Part shown: positions 59,189 through 64,000 of the stretch, piece after piece
Layout of the letters: the number at the start of each line of letters is the position of its first letter
Numbering within the stretch: position 1 is the stretch's first letter
Assembly: GCA_023429565.1 (NCBI GenBank)
Contig: JAEZDJ010000040.1
Span: 1 to 64,000, forward strand
DNA from: Actinomycetes bacterium
Lineage (GTDB): Bacteria; Actinomycetota; Coriobacteriia; Coriobacteriales; Eggerthellaceae
DNA: 64,000 nucleotides
Direction of reading: 5' to 3'
The notes under the pieces: model-generated
Told to the model about the DNA's origin: nothing
Database searches by the model: none
What the model saw: only the letters and a program-made list of their open reading frames with translations
Translations under genes and position numbers: made by a program

Positions 59189-60532
59189 CTATCTGGTGGT
59201 GCAGCCTCGTTCGTCGACGAACCGCGACGACTTGTGCTCCGACGACGTGCCCAGCTTGCCCGCATCGTGCACGATCACGTTCTGGGGTCGGACGCCAACG
59301 TGAGCCTTGATGGCCGCTATCGTTCGACTGGCCACCTCGTCATAGGGCTCATCGCTGTCGAGCGCCCGTTCGACAGACACCTCATACTTGCAAGTATAGT
59401 CCTGTTCGTACACGCGAATGGAATATTCTCCGGTAAGGCCTTCCAAACCGCGCACGACATATTCGATGTCCGTGGGAAACACGTTGACGGCGCTCACGAT
59501 GAACATCTCGTCTTTGCGGCCGGTCACATGGATGCGCGCGAGAGTGCGGCCGCATTCGCAAGTGTCGGTGCTCACGTAGCCGATGTCCCCCGTGCGGAAC
59601 CGAATCATGGGACGGGCCTTCTTCATGAGCGTCGTGTACACCAGCTCGCCCGTCTCGCCGGGAGCCAGCACCTCGCCCGTGGTGGGGTCGACCGTCTCCA
59701 CGAGAATCTGATCCTCGACGATATGCAAGCCGTCTTTCGCTTCGCACATCGCGGCGCATGCCCCGTAGATATCCGACAGGCCATAGAAGTCAACGACTTT
59801 GGCGCCCCACAGATTCTCGATGGACTCGCGTGTCGAGGTGATGGATCCGCCAGCCTCGCCAGCCACGATGATGGTGTGAATGTTGAAATCGACCTTGGGG
59901 TCATACCCTTTTTCCTTTGCTATCTCCCCCAGGTGCCACGCATAGGATGGCGATGTCCAGATAATGGTGGGTTGATACTGCTTCAAAACGAACAGCAACC
60001 GGTCAGACGGAACAGCCCCCACCCAAATGGCCAAGGCGCCAAGGCGCTGCGCGCCGATGACATCGGGCCCGCCAACGTACAGCGCAAAGTTGAGCCCATG
60101 CACATAGCGATCGTTGGGACGCATGCCGGCCTGCCAAAACAAGCGGGCCTCCGTGTCCTGCCAAAGGTCGAAGTCCTCCTGCGTGAACGGACTCACCGTG
60201 GGAACGCCTGTCGAGCCCGATGACGTCGCCATGAAAACGACCTGTTCCTCGGGCACCGAGCACATCTCCCCAAAGAAGCTGCCCACATGTTGGGTCTCGC
60301 GCTCCGTCTTCTTGTCGACGAAGGGGAGGTTGGCGATATCGTCGAGCGTTTTGATGTCTTCGGGCTTCACCCCTGCCTCGTCAAACGAGCGCCGATAGTA
60401 CACCGTGTTCTCATATGCGTAAGCCGCCATGTCCTTCAGGCGCTGCAGCTGCAGTGCCTCCAGCTGAGGCCGCGGCATGCATTCAATCTCCGGATCATAG
60501 TACTTCTGATCATAGGGGATGTCCTTTGCCAT
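59189..60532 (-). CDS. paaK: Phenylacetate-CoA-ligase-like AMP-forming acyl-CoA ligase
   Basis: Adenylate-forming ligase of 447 aa (PaaK family). Motifs: ATSSGSTGVPTVSPFT (ATP P-loop), VAGEAGGSITS, VDFYGLSDIYG (adenine site), MIRFRTGDIGYVS with the catalytic Arg/Asp, and GRKDEMF (hinge). ATG 60532 is supported by AAGGAG; the longest frame (to 60757) runs through the promoter region. It activates an aromatic or branched acid as a CoA thioester in the cytosol. Divergent from a LysR regulator and followed by a LysR effector-domain protein. The substrate is not deducible; phenylacetate or another aryl acid is likely. Confidence 0.83.
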   Translation of the reverse strand: MAKDIPYDQKYYDPEIECMPRPQLEALQLQRLKDMAAYAYENTVYYRRSFDEAGVKPEDIKTLDDIANLPFVDKKTERETQHVGSFFGEMCSVPEEQVVFMATSSGSTGVPTVSPFTQEDFDLWQDTEARLFWQAGMRPNDRYVHGLNFALYVGGPDVIGAQRLGALAIWVGAVPSDRLLFVLKQYQPTIIWTSPSYAWHLGEIAKEKGYDPKVDFNIHTIIVAGEAGGSITSTRESIENLWGAKVVDFYGLSDIYGACAAMCEAKDGLHIVEDQILVETVDPTTGEVLAPGETGELVYTTLMKKARPMIRFRTGDIGYVSTDTCECGRTLARIHVTGRKDEMFIVSAVNVFPTDIEYVVRGLEGLTGEYSIRVYEQDYTCKYEVSVERALDSDEPYDEVASRTIAAIKAHVGVRPQNVIVHDAGKLGTSSEHKSSRFVDERGCTTR

Positions 60533-60681
60533 GGTTGTGCTCCTTATTCGCCCATCGTCTTCTACCGCCGCGCATGTCCCGGCATTCGGGCACACGTAAC
60601 CACGCGCTGCGCAGCGTATTGCATCAAACCATGAACGGCATCTTGACGCAACCGTTGATGCCATTCGATGTTTTGATGATT

Positions 60682-60704
60682 TGCTATCGGCCCAAACGAT
60701 AGCA
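60682..60704. promoter_or_regulatory. LysR-type operator (perfect inverted repeat)
   Basis: TGCTATCG (60682-60689) and CGATAGCA (60697-60704) flank a 7-bp spacer. The core ATC-N9-GAT fits the LysR T-N11-A rule. It lies between the divergent ligase and lysR genes, 56 bp before the lysR ATG, as expected for an autoregulating LysR site. Confidence 0.7.
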
Positions 60705-60759
60705 GAGTAAAATAATGCCAGAGACAAATGGACGGGCACAACAGACCGGGAGGGCAAGC

Positions 60760-61686
60760 ATGACGCTGCAGCAGCTCCGCTACCTCATTGCCATCGCAGA
60801 GTATGGCTCCATCAATGCCGCCGCGCAGAATCTGTACGCTTCCCAATCAAACCTGTCGACAGCCATCAAGGAACTTGAACGTGAGCTGGGAATCGCAGTC
60901 TTCACGCGCAGCAACCGCGGCGTCACGCTCACCAATGACGGAACGGAGCTGCTGGGCTACGCCCGCCAGGTAGTCGAGCAGGCCGACATGCTGGAAACGC
61001 GCTATGCCGACAAGGACACGTCCCACCTGCGCCTGGCAGTGTCAACCCAGCACTATGCATTCAGCGTGCAGGCGTTCGTGAACGTGGTTGAGGCATGCGA
61101 GGGCGACGACTATGAATTCATCCTGCGCGAAAGCACCACGGCAGAAATCATCGATGACGTGCATGCGTTCCGAAGCGAAGTGGGCATCCTCTACACCGAT
61201 GACTTCAACCAACGCGTCCTTCATAAGGCGTTCGACGATGCAGGCGTGGCGTTCTTCCCCTTATTCGAAGCCGATGTCCACGTGTTTGTGGGGGAACACC
61301 ACCCTTTGGCGGCAAAAAGGCTTCTGGACCCCTCTGACCTCGCCCCCTATCCGCGCTATTCGTTCGAGCAGGGCACGGCGAATTCATTCTATTATTCCGA
61401 GGAGCCGCTGAGCCATCTGCCCCACGCCCGCAACATCCGCATATCAGACCGCGGCACCCTCACCAATCTGCTAACGAGCCACAACGGCTACACCATCTCC
61501 ACCGGCGTGCTCTCGTCCGAAATGCAGTCGGGCATTGCCAGCATTCCTCTGGATGTCGAGGGACGCATGCAGGTGGGCTATATCATGCACAAGGAACGAC
61601 GCCCGAGCCCCCTGCTGATGCGCTACATCAGGGAGTTGCGAACCATCATCTCGACAAATCCCGCAGTCGAGGCACGCACGGAATAG
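60760..61686 (+). CDS. LysR-family transcriptional regulator
   Basis: Regulator of 308 aa. The winged helix is at about 1-60 (LQQLRYLIAIAEYGSINAAA, SQSNLSTAIKELERELG), a linker helix follows, and an effector domain is at about 88-300. ATG 60760 has GGGAGGG upstream; the 15 codons before it are not family-like. The gene is divergent from the ligase gene across a palindrome that fits a LysR box, so ligase control by an aryl-acid or CoA ligand is likely. Its effector domain is the full-length paralog of the domain-only protein downstream of the ligase. Confidence 0.9.
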   Translation: MTLQQLRYLIAIAEYGSINAAAQNLYASQSNLSTAIKELERELGIAVFTRSNRGVTLTNDGTELLGYARQVVEQADMLETRYADKDTSHLRLAVSTQHYAFSVQAFVNVVEACEGDDYEFILRESTTAEIIDDVHAFRSEVGILYTDDFNQRVLHKAFDDAGVAFFPLFEADVHVFVGEHHPLAAKRLLDPSDLAPYPRYSFEQGTANSFYYSEEPLSHLPHARNIRISDRGTLTNLLTSHNGYTISTGVLSSEMQSGIASIPLDVEGRMQVGYIMHKERRPSPLLMRYIRELRTIISTNPAVEARTE

Positions 61687-61732
61687 CGCTTTCCCCACGA
61701 GGCCGCATGGCTCAATCAATTCGAGCAAAGGC

Positions 61733-61758
61733 CCCCGAGGCCTCGAAAGGCCTCGGGG
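61733..61758. terminator. Bidirectional hairpin between lysR and a FAD reductase gene
   Basis: CCCCGAGGCCT (61733-61743) and AGGCCTCGGGG (61748-61758) form an 11-bp perfect stem with a CGAA loop between two convergent genes. T tracts are short on both sides, so this is a likely but not strong terminator. Confidence 0.6.
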
Positions 61759-61821
61759 CTCGGCATGCAGGCATCACGCTCCCTTCGAGCTCGTGGCAGG
61801 ACTGCCCGTCGGCAGTGTGTC

Positions 61822-63549
61822 TCACACGTCTGCTTTCAGCACATTCTTGCCCGCCAGGCGACCGAACGTGATGGTTCTGCCGCATGCCACACCAGGGAAC
61901 AGCTCGGGATAGTTGTTGGCAAAGAAGCCCCCGGTGTCGTTTCCTGCAGCATACAAGCCGGGAATGGCGTTGTGCTCGGTGTCCAAGACCTGCAAGTCCG
62001 TGTTGACGCGCAAGCCATCAAGGGTGCAGAGCAGCTGCCCACCCAGCGTCGCCGCCCTGTAAGGCGGCGTTGTGAGCGGCAGCATGCGATAGCTCTCCTT
62101 CCCAAAATCCTCATCCACGCCTTTTGCGCACAGCTCGTTGTAGCGGGAGACGGTCTCGACCAACGTCGCTGCGGGAACTTGAAGCTTTTCCGCAAGCCCT
62201 TCGATGGTGTCCGCCTCCACCACCACCTCGGCGGGAATCAGGGTTTCCTCCATCATTCCCGTCTCGGATTCGACGTTGAATATTTGGGCATGCCCTCCCG
62301 TCGGGCTTGGAATAATGCGCGAACAGGCAATCGTGTGGAACTGCTCGACCTGAGCGACCCAGTTCGCGTCCCAGAGTTCGCAGTACACTCCGTCACGCTG
62401 CACCGTTCCGGCAGCGTAGATGAAATCATAGGGCACGCTTTCGTTGCAAAAACGCTCGCCATCCTTGTTCACCTTCAAAAAGGGCTGGCTACCGATATGC
62501 GTCATGATGCCGGGTTGAGAGTAAGCCCCTCCGCCCTTCGAGCCCGCCGGCACTCCACCGCGATCAAACACCATGACCGTCGGCTGTTCATCCATGGCAG
62601 CCCCCGCCCACAGGGCAGCCTTGATGCCGTCGCCATTGTTCATTTGGCCTGGCGCCTCAAGAGCCGTGCAATGGTCAACGGCCATCTTGTTGCGTGCTTC
62701 CATGATTTCCTCGTTGCAACAGTACCCGCCCGTAGCTATGATGACGCCCTTTGAAGCGTTGAATCTCACCAGGCCGTCTTGCCCTTCGGCAATCACGGCG
62801 CTCACGCGGCCCGTGCCGTCGTCCTCGCGTATGAGCCGCTTCATTTCCGTCGATGTACGAACATCGACGCCCAAAGACTCAATTTTCTTCGATACGAAGT
62901 CGAGGCTCTTGAGCCTCTCGCTGTCATTCTGGACGTTATGCTGGATGGCGAAGGTTTTATAGACGCCATGGTCGGGGTTGCCGATGTCCGTCTCGAAAAA
63001 CACGTAGGCGTTTGGATCCTGCTCCCGGATCACGTCGTCAAGCCAGTCAACCGTTTCACCTGAATGATCTGCCCATAAGCGAATCAGGCGTTGGTCGCAA
63101 CGATGGGACGCATAGAAACACAGGTATTCAACCACCTCGTTCTTGTCAAGTTCGACACCCTTTTCCTTCTGCAGGCGAGACCCCACGGCGCCGATCCATT
63201 CGCGGCAGTTCGATCCAACCTGACCTGTTTTTTCCAACAAGACGACACGGGCTCCCTCCTCGGCAGCAGAGGCCGCGGCAAACATGCCGCCGTTGCCAGC
63301 TCCGATGACCACCACTTCGGCATCGACCGTCTCAATGATTTTGCTCTCGTCGACGGCCTCCGGTTCGCCAATCCAGTCAGTCGTTCCCGACGATCCGCGG
63401 GAGCTTGCCGCTTCGCTTTCCGCTGCCGCCTTGTCCTTCGGCGCACATCCGACAAGCCCTCCCACAGCTGCACCGGTCATGGCAAAAGCGCCCAATCCTA
63501 AAAAGCCCCGTCGGCTCAGGTTGCCGCCCTCGGTATACTCGGTATCCAA
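61822..63549 (-). CDS. Tat-exported FAD-dependent reductase lipoprotein
   Basis: Flavoprotein of 575 aa in the fumarate-reductase-like FAD_binding_2 family. The Tat signal LSRRGFLGLGAFAMTG (11-26) ends in lipobox LVGC (Cys35), followed by a Ser/Ala linker and the FAD motif VVVIGAGNGGMFAAA. Further motifs are DGERFCNESVPYDF and IPGLYAAGNDTGG. I start it at TTG 63549 because AAAGGAGAGGG sits just upstream; the longest frame (to 63672) adds sequence unlike a Tat leader. No FMN or heme domain. Divergent from a membrane regulator (partial, right edge), the usual Eggerthellaceae pairing. Confidence 0.85.
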   Translation of the reverse strand: MDTEYTEGGNLSRRGFLGLGAFAMTGAAVGGLVGCAPKDKAAAESEAASSRGSSGTTDWIGEPEAVDESKIIETVDAEVVVIGAGNGGMFAAASAAEEGARVVLLEKTGQVGSNCREWIGAVGSRLQKEKGVELDKNEVVEYLCFYASHRCDQRLIRLWADHSGETVDWLDDVIREQDPNAYVFFETDIGNPDHGVYKTFAIQHNVQNDSERLKSLDFVSKKIESLGVDVRTSTEMKRLIREDDGTGRVSAVIAEGQDGLVRFNASKGVIIATGGYCCNEEIMEARNKMAVDHCTALEAPGQMNNGDGIKAALWAGAAMDEQPTVMVFDRGGVPAGSKGGGAYSQPGIMTHIGSQPFLKVNKDGERFCNESVPYDFIYAAGTVQRDGVYCELWDANWVAQVEQFHTIACSRIIPSPTGGHAQIFNVESETGMMEETLIPAEVVVEADTIEGLAEKLQVPAATLVETVSRYNELCAKGVDEDFGKESYRMLPLTTPPYRAATLGGQLLCTLDGLRVNTDLQVLDTEHNAIPGLYAAGNDTGGFFANNYPELFPGVACGRTITFGRLAGKNVLKADV

Positions 63550-63792
63550 TTCCCTCTCCTTTGATCCAATGGCTTCATCCCCTCGTTCTGAAACGCTCCA
63601 GGGATGCCTCGGTTGCCATGTTCCCGGCAGGACCATGGCGCCGCATCGTGGCAAAGGAGGTATTGTTGCCAAAAACGCTTTCTCGGCATCCTAAAAAAGA
63701 GGGGATTCTGCCATCCTTCCACTTCGTATTGGAGCTTGGCGAAGCACGGGACGGCGAGATGTGGTAAAAACAGAGAGGGGAAGGGGGTTCTC
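63550..63792. other. Divergent control region between FAD reductase and regulator genes
   Basis: A 243-bp intergenic region. GCCATG (63619-63624) and CATGGC (63638-63643) form a 6-bp inverted repeat with a 13-bp spacer, a weak operator candidate. Nothing else specific is visible. Confidence 0.3.
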
Positions 63793-64000
63793 ATGCGAAA
63801 CATCACAACATTTTTGGGAGACATGCGCGAATGCGTGGACATGCGAGTGGCCCTCACGTCGACGGCTCTTTGCACCTGGGCACTTGCGCTCATGTGTGGT
63901 CCGCTGGCGGCCCTGCCCGAGCGTCTGACGTCACATCCTCTGCTCTCCATCTGCCTTGCCGCGCTGCCGCTCTGCTCCCTCTCCCTCTGCGGCCTCTTCG
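63793..64000 (+). CDS. Membrane protein, probably a LuxR-family regulator (5' part only)
   Basis: The gene begins at ATG 63793 (GAGGGGAAGGGGG upstream) and runs off the right edge after 69 codons. Two hydrophobic segments are visible: ALCTWALALMCGPLAALP and LLSICLAALPLCSLSLCGLF. The position divergent from a Tat FAD reductase and the N-terminal helix pattern match the membrane-LuxR regulators elsewhere in this window. The LuxR helix-turn-helix would be beyond the edge, so the assignment is by context only. Confidence 0.5.
   Translation, partial: MRNITTFLGDMRECVDMRVALTSTALCTWALALMCGPLAALPERLTSHPLLSICLAALPLCSLSLCGLF

Noticed and set aside
61765..62754. 329-aa plus-strand open frame
   Set aside because: Antisense to the Tat FAD reductase, which has clear FAD motifs. 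No signal or domain in the shadow frame.
1..64000. CRISPR arrays, insertion sequences, prophage or rRNA genes
   Set aside because: I looked for regularly spaced repeats, transposase or integrase motifs, phage structural proteins and rRNA and found none.

Overview
The window looks like a chromosomal segment of an anaerobic actinobacterium of the Coriobacteriia, most likely family Eggerthellaceae. This rests on gene content, not on a search. It carries membrane-bound LuxR-type regulators paired with Tat-exported molybdopterin and flavin reductases, several FAD 'fumarate-reductase-like' oxidoreductases with twin-arginine lipoprotein signals, a pyruvate:ferredoxin-type oxidoreductase, and an actinobacterial-style Tad pilus locus. 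There are no transposases, integrases, CRISPR arrays or rRNA genes. One tRNA gene, tRNA-Val(UAC), is present.

Layout. (1) 0.15-5.5 kb: a NarL-type two-component system (minus) divergent from an ABC exporter of one ATPase and two permeases (plus). (2) 5.5-24.7 kb: a single minus-strand run of 23 tightly overlapping genes. It encodes a Tad (type IVc pilus) system with two complete motor sets: cpaB-tadZ-tadA-tadB-tadC at the 5' end and cpaB-tadA-tadB-tadC at the 3' end. Between them lie a prepilin peptidase, a canonical Flp pilin and about eight pseudopilin or TadE/TadG-like proteins. The run ends in a secreted ricin-lectin/Ig-like protein. (3) 25.2-29 kb: tRNA-Val, a cytosolic FAD oxidoreductase, a DUF1304 membrane protein and a GntR regulator. 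(4) 29-34.5 kb: a PII protein lacking the modifiable T-loop tyrosine beside an APC amino-acid permease, a kinase-fold/SDR pair, an AlkA-type DNA glycosylase and a small ORF. (5) 34.6-42.2 kb: dmsABC, a TorD chaperone and a second dmsC, divergent from a membrane LuxR regulator, with a strong palindrome between them. (6) 42.3-47.8 kb: a SanA-like protein and a flavinylation cluster of ApbE, a membrane LuxR regulator, a Tat lipoprotein with two FMN attachment motifs and a RibU-like riboflavin importer. (7) 47.8-56.5 kb: leuS, a Tat FAD reductase, a tandem MarR protein and the four-subunit oxoacid:ferredoxin oxidoreductase. (8) 56.8-64 kb: a polysaccharide flippase, a LysR effector domain without a DNA-binding domain, a phenylacetate-CoA-ligase-like enzyme, the full-length paralogous LysR, another Tat FAD reductase and the start of a further membrane protein, probably a LuxR regulator.

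How the parts fit: most non-Tad genes point to anaerobic respiration with exported acceptor reductases (Dms complex, FAD lipoproteins, a flavinylated electron carrier), each with a local regulator. The most unusual block is the double-motor Tad operon. Its two halves differ in pseudopilin chemistry: Glu5 is kept in most proteins of the upstream half and lost in all four of the downstream half. It ends in a candidate adhesin or secreted lectin. Start codons below were chosen from visible ribosome-binding sites and gene overlaps, so many are shorter than the maximal open frames.
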